A stretch of 28,154 nucleotides of DNA, from contig NZ_UQGV01000019.1 in the NCBI RefSeq assembly GCF_900540665.1, positions 1 to 28,154 of the forward strand, given 5' to 3'. The DNA is from an uncultured Catenibacterium sp. GTDB taxonomy: Bacteria; Bacillota_I; Bacilli_A; Erysipelotrichales; Coprobacillaceae. A program made the translations under genes and the position numbers. This document shows positions 16,671 to 23,919 of this stretch, in pieces; the first letter of the stretch is position 1; each line of letters opens with the position of its first letter. The notes under the pieces are model-generated. The model was given only the letters and a program-made list of their open reading frames with translations, made no database searches and was not told the origin of the DNA.

Positions 16671-16699
16671 ACTATAGCAAATTCCCCCGTCGTATGCAA
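16671..16699 (-). promoter_or_regulatory. pyrG promoter
   Basis: Minus-strand TTGCAT (-35, plus 16694-16699), a 17-bp spacer and TATAGT (-10, plus 16671-16676), placing the GGGC start 7 nt after the -10. The spacing is ideal. Confidence 0.8.
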
Positions 16700-16757
16700 T
16701 TCTTTTCTTTATTTTATTAATTAATTATATTATGATATGGCTTGGGAGGATAAGCAT

Positions 16758-17453
16758 ATGGAAACACCTCGTATATTAGTTATTGATGATGAAAAAGAAA
16801 TTTGTGATCTTATTGAAATTTATTTAAGTCAAGAAGGTTATCATGTTGAAAAGCGTTATAATGCATATACATTATTACGTGATCTTGAAAAGTTTAAGAT
16901 TGACCTTGTAATTTTAGATATGATGATGCCTGGCGTAGATGGCTTACAGGCATTAGAGATGATCAGAGAAAAGTACAATATCCCAGTTATTTTTGTATCA
17001 GCTAAGACAGCTGATCAGGATAAGATTGAAGGGTTATTAAAGGGTGCTGATGATTATATCGCAAAACCTTTTAATGCAATGGAATTAGTCGCACGTGTTA
17101 AGTCACAATTAAGACGTTATCAGGTATATAGTAAACCTATTGGTGTGGATAATTCTATTATCCAGGCCAACGACCTTCTTATTGATACAAATAAGAAGAT
17201 GGTTTCTGTAGATAATCGTCCAGTAGCTGTGACTAAGATTGAATATGAAATCTTAGTATTACTTGCATCACATCCAGGTACAGTATTCTCTACTGAAGAT
17301 ATCTATACAAAAATATGGCATGAAGAAGCAACACATGCCAACAACACCATCATGGTACATATTAGAAAACTAAGAGAAAAGATTGAAAGACAGCCTCGTA
17401 CACCAAGACATATTATTACTGTCTGGGGCATTGGTTATAAGTTCGAATTATGA
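16758..17453 (+). CDS. OmpR/VanR-like response regulator
   Basis: A 231-aa response regulator. The receiver domain (1-120) has the acidic pair Asp10/Asp11 in VIDDEKE, phospho-acceptor Asp54 in ILDMMMPG, Ser81 and Lys103 in AKPF. The C-terminal winged helix (about 130-231) is of the OmpR/PhoB type and ends HIRKLREKIERQPRTPRHIITVWGIGYKFEL. Overall it resembles VanR-type regulators of Bacillota. No vanHAX or other resistance gene is present, so a glycopeptide role is not implied. GGAGG at 16746-16750 is 8 nt from the ATG at 16758; an upstream ATG at 16737 is rejected. It overlaps the kinase gene by four bases and is divergent from pyrG. Confidence 0.92.
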   Translation: METPRILVIDDEKEICDLIEIYLSQEGYHVEKRYNAYTLLRDLEKFKIDLVILDMMMPGVDGLQALEMIREKYNIPVIFVSAKTADQDKIEGLLKGADDYIAKPFNAMELVARVKSQLRRYQVYSKPIGVDNSIIQANDLLIDTNKKMVSVDNRPVAVTKIEYEILVLLASHPGTVFSTEDIYTKIWHEEATHANNTIMVHIRKLREKIERQPRTPRHIITVWGIGYKFEL

Positions 17454-18574
17454 TGCAGAAACTAAGAAAGCTGTTCATTTCTTCTTTTAAATGGCGTTTG
17501 TTGATTAATATTACATTAAGTTATCTTGTCGCATTTCTTATTTATTCTATTCTAGGAATTGTATTCGATAGAATTATTCCTATTGCGGTACCAAATGAAA
17601 TGCGTTATGCATTATGTTATGCCATTTCTTTTATTGTCTTTGTAGAAATCTTCTTTAAACTGATTGATTTCACAATTGAATATATCAGAAAGCTAAGACG
17701 CTCTATCCAGCAGGTAACAAGTGGTAATTATGGTGTACAGTGTGAAGTAGAATATGATGATGAATTAGGTTCTCTTGCAGCTAACATCAATGTCTTATCA
17801 AAAACATTACTTGCGAAAGAAAAAGAAAGCGAAAAGCTAAAAGAAAAAGAAAGAGCTGCATTAGATATAGAACGTAATGCTGAAAGACAAAAGAATGAAT
17901 TAATCACAAACGTAGCCCATGACTTAAGAACACCTCTTACAACTATTGTAGGATATCTTGAGTTAATTAAAGATGATTCAGCTTTAGCTAAAGAAGATGT
18001 ACATAAGTATTCTGGTATTGCGTATGAGAAATCAATACGTCTACAGGAAATGATGGATGACCTCTTTGAATTCACTAAGCTTGATAATGCAGATATTAAA
18101 TTGAATAAGAGTATGATCAATCTATCTGGATTAATCATGCAGATGACAGACGAGTTCTATCCTTCATTTAAAGACTGTAATATTACGCCTATTGTAGATT
18201 TGCCTGAAGAGAATATCTATGTTCAGGGAGATGGTCAGTTATTAGCCCGTGTATTTGATAATCTTATTTCTAATGCACTTAAGTATGGCTATCATAATAC
18301 TGATTTAAAGATAGAAGTATCCGGTGATGAGAAATATGCAACTGTTAAAGTCATCAACCATGGTGATACAATTGCATCAGATGATATCCCACTTCTATTT
18401 AATAAATTTTATCGTACAGACTCATCACGAAACTCTAAAACAGGTGGTACTGGCTTAGGACTAGCAATCACTAAGAATATAGTAGACCTTCATCATGGTG
18501 ATATTTCTGTTACAAGTGATGATCAAATCACAACATTCATCGTCAAATTCAACAGATATTTCGATCAAAACTAA
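17450..18574 (+). CDS. VanS-like sensor histidine kinase
   Basis: A 374-aa membrane histidine kinase, partner of the preceding regulator. Two membrane helices (about 17-38 and 53-75) are separated by only some 15 residues, so there is almost no external sensor domain; sensing is probably within the membrane or via another protein. A HAMP-like linker and a charged coiled coil (about 120-150, rich in Lys/Glu) follow. The H-box is NVAHDLRTPLTTIVGYLELI with phospho-acceptor His157. The ATPase domain shows the N box NLISNALKYG (about 272), and GTGLGLAITKN. ATGA coupling with the regulator; no strong ribosome site of its own. A terminator follows directly. Confidence 0.92.
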   Translation: MMQKLRKLFISSFKWRLLINITLSYLVAFLIYSILGIVFDRIIPIAVPNEMRYALCYAISFIVFVEIFFKLIDFTIEYIRKLRRSIQQVTSGNYGVQCEVEYDDELGSLAANINVLSKTLLAKEKESEKLKEKERAALDIERNAERQKNELITNVAHDLRTPLTTIVGYLELIKDDSALAKEDVHKYSGIAYEKSIRLQEMMDDLFEFTKLDNADIKLNKSMINLSGLIMQMTDEFYPSFKDCNITPIVDLPEENIYVQGDGQLLARVFDNLISNALKYGYHNTDLKIEVSGDEKYATVKVINHGDTIASDDIPLLFNKFYRTDSSRNSKTGGTGLGLAITKNIVDLHHGDISVTSDDQITTFIVKFNRYFDQN

Positions 18575-18577
18575 CAT

Positions 18578-18602
18578 AAAAGACCACATCAAGTGGTCTT
18601 TT
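18578..18602. terminator. Bidirectional terminator between the kinase and MBL genes
   Basis: A 10-bp perfect stem (aaaagaccac 18578-18587 with gtggtctttt 18593-18602) and 5-nt loop lies between convergent genes, with U-rich tails in both directions (TTTTCATTTT rightward, TTTTATGTT leftward). Confidence 0.88.
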
Positions 18603-18611
18603 CATTTTGGA

Positions 18612-19196
18612 CTATAATTTCAACCTTTCACCTGGCTTTATATATAAAGCATGAGGTGATTTAAAGCTTTTCGCAATATCTTCATCATATAATTGTGTAG
18701 GTGAAGTATGAATCGGGATAAAATAACGAGAATCAATCACATGTGCACAACGACTCGCTTCCTGTGCACTCATATTATAAATACCATCTACTGGTAATAA
18801 TGCATAATCTAAATCATTGAAGCTTTCCATTTCAGGATAATAGTTTGTGTCTCCTGCACCATATAATGTAATACCATCTACAGTCATTATAAAACCAACA
18901 CATTCTTCTCTTGTATGATTCTTATTTTCTGCAGGTGTTCCTTCAATCATTACTTTCTTGATCTTCTTAATAGGATATTCACCATCCACAAATAAATCTC
19001 CATGTCTTAAAATTACACCATCATCTTTTAATGTAACAAGATCTACCTGATTATGATCACTATGTTCATGCGTTACAATCACAATATCTGCAGGCATATC
19101 ATAACCTTCACCTGCATAAGGATCTACATAAATCACTACACCTTCATTAGAAACAATGCGATAGCTTCCATGTCCTTGATACAATAATTCTGCCAT
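18612..19196 (-). CDS. UlaG-like metallo-beta-lactamase-fold hydrolase
   Basis: A 194-aa cytoplasmic metallo-beta-lactamase-fold protein of the UlaG/UPF0173 kind. Metal motif THEHSDH at 42-48 (His43, His45, Asp47, His48), further ligands in GAGDTNY (about 113-119) and IPIHTSP near residue 165. There is no signal peptide and no extra domain. Family members include lactonases and phosphodiesterases; substrate here is unknown. AAAGGAGA about 10 nt upstream supports the ATG at 19196. Single gene, convergent with the two-component system and divergent from the tRNA operon. Confidence 0.85.
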   Translation of the reverse strand: MAELLYQGHGSYRIVSNEGVVIYVDPYAGEGYDMPADIVIVTHEHSDHNQVDLVTLKDDGVILRHGDLFVDGEYPIKKIKKVMIEGTPAENKNHTREECVGFIMTVDGITLYGAGDTNYYPEMESFNDLDYALLPVDGIYNMSAQEASRCAHVIDSRYFIPIHTSPTQLYDEDIAKSFKSPHALYIKPGERLKL

Positions 19197-19309
19197 TTTT
19201 TAAATCTCCTTTATCACTTATTTAATTATAACTTTTCTTATTACACAGTGCGATAGAATGACAAAAAATAAAAAAATTAAATTTTAGTTAAAAAAATCGT
19301 AAAAACCTG

Positions 19310-19338
19310 TTGACGAATCGCATAACACTTGGTATATT
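19310..19338 (+). promoter_or_regulatory. Promoter of the tRNA operon
   Basis: TTGACG (19310-19315), a 17-bp spacer and TATATT (19333-19338), with an A-rich stretch upstream (19262-19305) that could act as an UP element. Such a strong arrangement is typical of stable-RNA promoters. Confidence 0.8.
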
Positions 19339-19354
19339 ATATGAGCGTGCTTGG

Positions 19355-19407
19355 TTGGGATATGGCACTAACACTTAAGCATCGGTCTAACGGCCGGTAT
19401 ATCCCAA
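19355..19407 (+). other. Structured leader hairpin before the tRNA operon
   Basis: TTGGGATAT (19355-19363) and ATATCCCAA (19399-19407) make a 9-bp perfect closing stem around 35 nt that include TCGGTCTAACGGCCGG, itself able to fold. It begins about 10 nt after the presumed transcription start and ends 7 nt before tRNA-Val. I do not recognise it as a known riboswitch. Roles in processing of the precursor or in 5'-end protection are guesses. Confidence 0.5.
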
Positions 19408-19414
19408 GAATATT

Positions 19415-19490
19415 GGAGGTTTAGCTCAGTTGGGAGAGCATCTGCCTTACAAGCAGAGGGTCAGCGGTTCGAGCCCGTTAACCTCCACCA
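19415..19490 (+). tRNA. tRNA-Val (anticodon TAC)
   Basis: A 76-nt cloverleaf: acceptor GGAGGTT/AACCTCC, D arm TTAGCTCAGTTGGGAGAGCA, anticodon loop CTTACAA, T arm GGTTCGAGCC, encoded CCA at 19488-19490. First of four tRNAs. Confidence 0.96.
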
Positions 19491-19515
19491 TTTTTATTAA
19501 AATTTAGCAACACAC

Positions 19516-19591
<76 letters not shown>

Positions 19592-19593
19592 GT

Positions 19594-19678
19594 GGGGAGG
19601 TAGCGAAGTGGCTAAACGCGGCTGACTGTAACTCAGTTCTCTACGAGTTCGATGGTTCGAATCCGTCCCTCCCCACCA
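19594..19678 (+). tRNA. tRNA-Tyr (anticodon GTA)
   Basis: An 85-nt class II tRNA with a long variable arm: acceptor GGGGAGG/CCTCCCC, anticodon loop CTGTAAC, T arm GGTTCGAATCC, encoded CCA at 19676-19678. Only two bases separate it from tRNA-Thr. Confidence 0.96.
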
Positions 19679-19684
19679 TTCCAT

Positions 19685-19758
19685 GCGGGTGTAGTTCAAT
19701 GGTAGAACTTCAGCCTTCCAAGCTGACTACGTGGGTTCGATTCCCATCACCCGCTCCA
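19685..19758 (+). tRNA. tRNA-Gly (anticodon TCC)
   Basis: A 74-nt cloverleaf: acceptor GCGGGTG/CACCCGC, anticodon loop CTTCCAA, T arm GGGTTCGATTCCC, discriminator T, encoded CCA at 19756-19758. Last gene of the tRNA operon. Confidence 0.96.
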
Positions 19759-19770
19759 TACGATTAGAAG

Positions 19771-19792
19771 ATAGACTAAGGTCTATTTTTTT
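19771..19792 (+). terminator. Intrinsic terminator of the tRNA operon
   Basis: A 6-bp stem (atagac 19771-19776, gtctat 19781-19786) with a 4-nt loop and a run of seven T (19786-19792). Short stem; backed up by the next hairpin. Confidence 0.65.
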
Positions 19793-19800
19793 ATTATCTA

Positions 19801-19831
19801 AATACCCACAGTTACGAGCTGTGGGTATTTT
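19801..19831. terminator. Bidirectional terminator between the tRNA operon and the lipoprotein gene
   Basis: A 12-bp perfect stem (aaatacccacag 19801-19812 with ctgtgggtattt 19820-19831) and 7-nt loop, U-rich on both sides. It sits 3 nt from the stop of the convergent lipoprotein gene. Confidence 0.9.
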
Positions 19832-19834
19832 TAT

Positions 19835-20785
19835 TTATTCTAATAATTCAAAACTATTAATCAATTCATTTTTAGATTCATACAATAATTCAGTTTTACC
19901 TGAATCAATATCATATGTATATATACCTTGATGTTTATCATTGCGCCCAAGAAGAATAATCTGATGAGAAGAACTAAAACAAGCATACTGTGTTACATCC
20001 ATAATTTCATCAATATTAATTCCTGCTTTTTTCTTATTTGTTTTTGTATCTAATGTATATGTATGATATTGAGGATTCCAGACTGGGATGGTGTCACTTT
20101 CAGTAAATGTAAGATTTCCACTTTCCATTGGAAGCATTCTATAGACTAACTTGCGATTTGTAGTATAGATACGTTTGAGTTGATTATTCTTCAAACGATA
20201 AATATGCGTATTAGGTGCAATATACTTACTACCCTTACCCGCATTTGCTTCTTCTAATGCCTGATCTTCTTCTTTTTGATTACTTGCACATAGATATAAA
20301 TCATGATTGAAAACATCATAGACCATATGATCAAAATCTAAATCCTCTTCTGCCTTAATCTTACTGAACTTGTTAGTTTCTATATTATAATGATAAGGCT
20401 TGAGTGATCTTTGACCTTTTTCTACGCCTAATACATAGATATTATTCTCTATAGGAATAATCTGATTTATTGCGGTTAAACCACCAGATAACTTTTTAGA
20501 TTTCTTTGTATTGAGATCATAAGCATACAGATAATCACCACTATTATCTTCTTCAGCATAATATACAGCATTATTAGACTTAGAATAGACACCAAGTGGA
20601 TTAGGAGAAGTATACTTCTTAGTCACTTTCTTGGTAGATAATGAATATTCATAGATATTCACTACTACATTCCCTTTCTTATCATATCCCCTTGTTGTAA
20701 TAGATAGATAACGTTCTTTATTTGTTTTACAGCCCGTTATTACAAAAATACAGAGTACCACCAACAATTGAATTAACTTTTTCAT
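19835..20785 (-). CDS. Lipoprotein with beta-propeller-like repeats, function unknown
   Basis: A 316-aa lipoprotein: signal peptide MKKLIQLLVVLCIFVITGC with lipobox ITGC (Cys19). The exported part is a series of roughly 40-residue units with the pattern (Y/I)xYxLxTxKxxKL (for example YLYAYDLNTKKSKKLSGG, YHYNIETNKFSKIK, YTLDTKTNKKKAGI, YTYDIDSGKTELLYES), which suggests a beta-propeller or YncE/TolB-like fold. I know no closer family. The ATG at 20809 is rejected: AAGGAG at 20792-20797 is 7 nt before the ATG at 20785. Transcribed alone and convergent with the tRNA operon. Confidence 0.75.
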   Translation of the reverse strand: MKKLIQLLVVLCIFVITGCKTNKERYLSITTRGYDKKGNVVVNIYEYSLSTKKVTKKYTSPNPLGVYSKSNNAVYYAEEDNSGDYLYAYDLNTKKSKKLSGGLTAINQIIPIENNIYVLGVEKGQRSLKPYHYNIETNKFSKIKAEEDLDFDHMVYDVFNHDLYLCASNQKEEDQALEEANAGKGSKYIAPNTHIYRLKNNQLKRIYTTNRKLVYRMLPMESGNLTFTESDTIPVWNPQYHTYTLDTKTNKKKAGINIDEIMDVTQYACFSSSHQIILLGRNDKHQGIYTYDIDSGKTELLYESKNELINSFELLE

Positions 20786-21132
20786 AACTATTCTCCTTTC
20801 TTTATTCAATTGGAATGCCTCTTCATATATATTATATATGTTCTCTTATGTCACAGGCAATCATAAGACATCTGCTAAATGCAGATTCTTATTTAATTTT
20901 GCCATAATAACTAGCCTTTCATAGAATAAAGAAACAGACATCACAATAACTATACGCTTGCAGAAAATCAACTAGAAAGTTGTGAAAAACTAAACGCAAC
21001 TTTGACCCGCTTACAGTGGAATTTAACTTTTCACTTTAGAATTATCAATAATGATATAAGCAATTTATTGACATATTTCAAATAGAATATATAATTCAGT
21101 TAGTGGTCACTAATTATGAAAGAGAGGTTGTT
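20786..21132. other. 347-bp AT-rich intergenic region
   Basis: Separates divergent genes and encodes no credible protein. It holds a near-perfect palindrome CATATATATTATATATG (20824-20840) close to where the lipoprotein promoter should be, a 6-bp hairpin ATCTGC/GCAGAT (20870-20886) with a T-rich tail, and a rightward promoter at 21068-21095. The rest shows no recognisable signal and could be decayed sequence. Confidence 0.6.
21068..21095 (+). promoter_or_regulatory. Promoter of the small membrane protein/ABC region
   Basis: TTGACA (21068-21073), a 16-bp spacer and TATAAT (21090-21095), both hexamers perfect. 38 nt before the ATG at 21133. Confidence 0.75.
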
Positions 21133-21384
21133 ATGAATATAATCAAATCTATACTTTTACCTAAAAAACCTTTATATTTAATCACAGTGCTGATATGTAT
21201 ATTGTCATATTGTTCTAGATTTTTACCAAGTCGTGTAGCATCAAACTTTCTTATTTTTCTTACAATGATGACAGGTTTACCTTTTTATTTAGATAAAGCT
21301 GAATCTAAAAAAACTAAGATTGGATGGTTTGTTTTTACTATCATAGCCGTGATTTTTGAAGTGTTTATTGTTTATGTTCTATAA
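21133..21384 (+). CDS. Small three-helix membrane protein, possible bacteriocin immunity protein
   Basis: An 83-aa hydrophobic protein with helices at about 12-27, 36-52 and 64-82, and a basic loop KAESKKTK between the second and third. No family recognised. AGAGG lies 5 nt before the ATG; a GTG at 21103 in frame has no ribosome site and is not preferred. The next 250 bases encode a broken paralogue of the same design. Position upstream of a peptide remnant and ABC transporter genes suggests immunity to a secreted peptide, but this is inferred only from context and size. Confidence 0.65.
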   Translation: MNIIKSILLPKKPLYLITVLICILSYCSRFLPSRVASNFLIFLTMMTGLPFYLDKAESKKTKIGWFVFTIIAVIFEVFIVYVL

Positions 21385-21409
21385 TTAACGATTATAGAAG
21401 GAGTCGGAT

Positions 21410-21662
21410 ATCGCGAAAAATAAATTCATACAGAATCTGCCTTATGCAATTACAAACTGTTTTATATTATTATTGTTGTATTGTTCAAAATATCTAAATG
21501 GTATTACTGGTGGATTATATATTGTTGTTTGTACTCTTTTGTTTATAATACCTAACCAAATGAGACCTCAATCATCCCAAAAAAACGAAGAAACGTTGGA
21601 CCATTACATATATCATCGTTGCTATTATTGAATTACTTTTTGTATTCATAAGGTACATATAA
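21410..21662 (+). pseudogene. Broken paralogue of the preceding small membrane protein
   Basis: GAAGGAG (21397-21403) is followed by a frame without ATG, GTG or TTG; translation from ATC (21410) gives AKNKFIQNLPYAITNC..., a membrane protein parallel to the preceding gene. The frame stops at 21629-21631. Switching frame at a run of seven A (21579-21585) yields KKTKKRWTITYIIVAIIELLF to a TAA at 21660-21662, clearly matching the C-terminal KKTKIGWFVFTIIAVIFEVF of the intact copy. Removing one A restores the frame. So there are two lesions, a lost start and a one-base insertion. A sequencing error in the A run could explain one but not both. Confidence 0.75.
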
Positions 21663-21673
21663 CTGATCATTTT

Positions 21674-21709
21674 AAAGGGACAGTGAATTTTATAATTCAC
21701 TGTCCCTTT
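21674..21709 (+). terminator. Strong intrinsic terminator
   Basis: A 16-bp perfect stem (21674-21689 with 21694-21709; arms begin aaagggacagtg) and a 4-nt loop, with a moderately T-rich tail TTTATGTTTACATT. It separates the small membrane genes from the peptide/ABC operon. Confidence 0.88.
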
Positions 21710-21720
21710 ATGTTTACATT

Positions 21721-21740
21721 ATATATATATATATATATAT
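21721..21740. repeat. (AT)10 dinucleotide repeat
   Basis: Ten tandem AT units, immediately before the remnant peptide gene. It lies where the promoter, ribosome site and signal-peptide codons of that gene would be expected. Confidence 0.95.
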
Positions 21741-21747
21741 TATAATT

Positions 21748-21961
21748 ATGTTAGCGCTGACATTTATGCGGTATTTCAAGTTTATATCATATATATCAAA
21801 GAAAGTATCTGGCGAAAATGTGGCATGGAAATATAAATATCCCTTAGAAAAAATTTAACACTTATGTTACAAAAGTCGATACTTATTATTCTAGTGCATA
21901 TGTAACTGCAACCGTAGGCGACTTTAAAAAATCAGACAATTGGACGGTGAGAACTAAATGA
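21748..21961 (+). pseudogene. Remnant of a small secreted peptide gene, possibly lactococcin 972-like
   Basis: From an ATG at 21748 one frame reads to VSGENVAWKYKYPLEKI and stops at 21856. A frame shifted after an A run (21848-21853) continues FNTYVTKVDTYYSSAYVTATVG and then DFKKSDNWTVRTK, stopping at 21959-21961. Deleting one A joins them into a peptide with Gly/Trp/Tyr near the start and a Ser/Thr/Tyr-rich beta-like body, loosely like lactococcin 972 family bacteriocins. There is no ribosome site or complete signal peptide. The TGA overlaps the ATG of the ABC gene (ATGA), which supports an original operon of peptide plus transporter. Family assignment is tentative; the presence of a broken small ORF is firmer. 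Confidence 0.45.
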
Positions 21962-23919
21962 TTGAATTAAATAATTTCACATACAAAACTAATAGAATAC
22001 TCTTCGAAGGAGCCAATTTCATTGCTCCTTCTATTGGTATTATAGGTATTGCAGGTGAGAGTGGCTGTGGAAAAACCACTTTTTTAAAAATTATATCTAA
22101 ACAGATTCCTGTTAACTCCCTTATCAATGATAGTTCATCTATATTTTATGGAAATCAGGATGCACTATTAAAAAGAGACCTTACCATAGCCCAGCAATTT
22201 GAGTTAATAGAATCTATATATAATAGAGAGCATGATCAAAATACAATAGATGAACTATCTAACAGTTTAAACATCAAAGCGAACTTATCACAGAAATATG
22301 ATTCTTGTTCCTTAGGAGAAAAGAAAAGAATAATGATAGCCTTAAGTGTTTATTCTAATAGTCCTTGTATTATATTAGATGAGCCTTTATCTTCTGTAGA
22401 TTATGAAGATAAACATTCAATCATGAAGTTATTAAAAGAATATAGTCATGACCGTGTTATTATTCTTACTATTCATGATGAAGAATTTGATGAATATTTA
22501 GATATTAAGTATTTAATTCAGAATCTCCACTTTACTCGTATCATAGATAATGAAAGTAATGGTGAACCACTTTCAGTAACTCATGAATTTACTCCCAAAA
22601 GAATTGCACATGTAAAAAGTAAGAAAGAAAAGTTCAGTATCCTCTTATATGCTTTGTTGTGTTTAGTTATTATCAATATGACTTTATATTCTGGTATAGA
22701 GTTATATATGACAAACAAGAATACAGCATCTATGATGGATAACTTAACTAGTAAAATTATCTATACAGGAAAAGAATACATTACAAGAAATGAATTACCT
22801 TCTGGTTATAGATTCATGGAATATGATCAAGGATTTTCTATGACTCCTCAAGAAATACAATCTATTCAATCTGTCAAAGGAGTTAAAAGTATAACAAGCT
22901 ATTATCAGTTCCCAACTCGTAATTATGATACAAGAAATGACGAGGATGATAATTTAATTGCATATATGTCAGTCAAGGGTAGAGAATATTCTACTGATGA
23001 TAATGTTGTTGTATCAAGTTATATAAAGGGTCAATTTGGTAATAAAAACAAAAATTATATAAGCGAAGGTCTTATGAAAACGTTAGAATTGACTGATTCA
23101 GATTTTCCTATAACCATGAAAATGGATATAGGTGTACCTGTATGTTCTACTGAATATAATGGCACTATGCGATATGGTGATCAAAATGGATTACAGAAAA
23201 AATCTTATGATGTAATTGAACGACATCCTGTTTATCAGAAGAAAAGAGTATCTATTAAAATCTATGGTGTCATCAAATCAAATGAAGATCAGGATGACTT
23301 CACAGGAAATAACGCATTAAAAGTCTATTTAAACAATGACTTTGCGAACTCTATTATAAATAAATATCGTACAACTAATGTTTCAATTAGTTTATATGAA
23401 GATCTAAATGAACATATTGTTGATTATGTTCCTGCAACTTATGCAATTGAGTGTGAAAATGCAAGTTATGTAGACCAGGTAAGAAATGGGCTCAATAAGA
23501 TATCTCCAAACATCGTTACTTATATAGAGAGTGATGATTACAAACAAACAGCAAAGATGCGTCAAAAGGATTCTAAGAATACTCAAACTATGATTCTCAT
23601 CTATACTGTTGTTGGTCTTATTGCTTATGTTGTTTTCTTAATCCTCTATAATAAATCAAGAGAATATATAAGATATAGGGAACTTGATTTAAATGAGAAA
23701 CAGATTCAATCCATTCATATGGTTGATATCCAGTTTATGTCTACATTCCTGTTCATAGCTGTTCTTCTTTCCTTCTGTTTAAGACTATTCACATCGAGTG
23801 AGTTTGCGTTAGTAAACAATTCAATCAAGATGATTATAGGTTTAGTAAGTGCTGTTGTGACTACATTAGTCTTCTATATTACAAATAAAATAATGGTAAC
23901 GAGTACGGATCATGATTAA
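21958..23919 (+). CDS. ABC protein: ATPase fused to MacB/FtsX-like permease (first of pair)
   Basis: A 653-aa fusion. Residues 1-205 are an ABC ATPase: Walker A GESGCGKTT (33-41), a degenerate signature CSLGEKKR (117-124, usually LSGGQ), Walker B CIILDEP (137-143) and H-loop His173. Residues 226-248 are a membrane helix; 250-540 an external domain; and three helices follow at about 545-566, 588-610 and 622-645. That one-plus-three helix layout with a large external domain is the MacB/FtsX (type VII) plan, used for peptide export, resistance or mechanotransmission. It overlaps the second ABC gene by 8 bases. The pair probably forms a heterodimer. In lactococcin 972 loci the bacteriocin gene is followed by a membrane protein and an ABC ATPase, a similar arrangement. 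Confidence 0.82.
   Translation: MIELNNFTYKTNRILFEGANFIAPSIGIIGIAGESGCGKTTFLKIISKQIPVNSLINDSSSIFYGNQDALLKRDLTIAQQFELIESIYNREHDQNTIDELSNSLNIKANLSQKYDSCSLGEKKRIMIALSVYSNSPCIILDEPLSSVDYEDKHSIMKLLKEYSHDRVIILTIHDEEFDEYLDIKYLIQNLHFTRIIDNESNGEPLSVTHEFTPKRIAHVKSKKEKFSILLYALLCLVIINMTLYSGIELYMTNKNTASMMDNLTSKIIYTGKEYITRNELPSGYRFMEYDQGFSMTPQEIQSIQSVKGVKSITSYYQFPTRNYDTRNDEDDNLIAYMSVKGREYSTDDNVVVSSYIKGQFGNKNKNYISEGLMKTLELTDSDFPITMKMDIGVPVCSTEYNGTMRYGDQNGLQKKSYDVIERHPVYQKKRVSIKIYGVIKSNEDQDDFTGNNALKVYLNNDFANSIINKYRTTNVSISLYEDLNEHIVDYVPATYAIECENASYVDQVRNGLNKISPNIVTYIESDDYKQTAKMRQKDSKNTQTMILIYTVVGLIAYVVFLILYNKSREYIRYRELDLNEKQIQSIHMVDIQFMSTFLFIAVLLSFCLRLFTSSEFALVNNSIKMIIGLVSAVVTTLVFYITNKIMVTSTDHD

Noticed and set aside
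16604..16699. N-terminal extension of PyrG upstream of the ATG at 16603
   Set aside because: It would translate the attenuator and begin upstream of the predicted transcript start; the ATG at 16603 has a proper ribosome site and gives the usual length.
21410..21662. Programmed ribosomal frameshifting to express the second small membrane protein
   Set aside because: The frame also lacks a usable start codon, so decay is the simpler reading; a run of A alone is not a full slippery signal.
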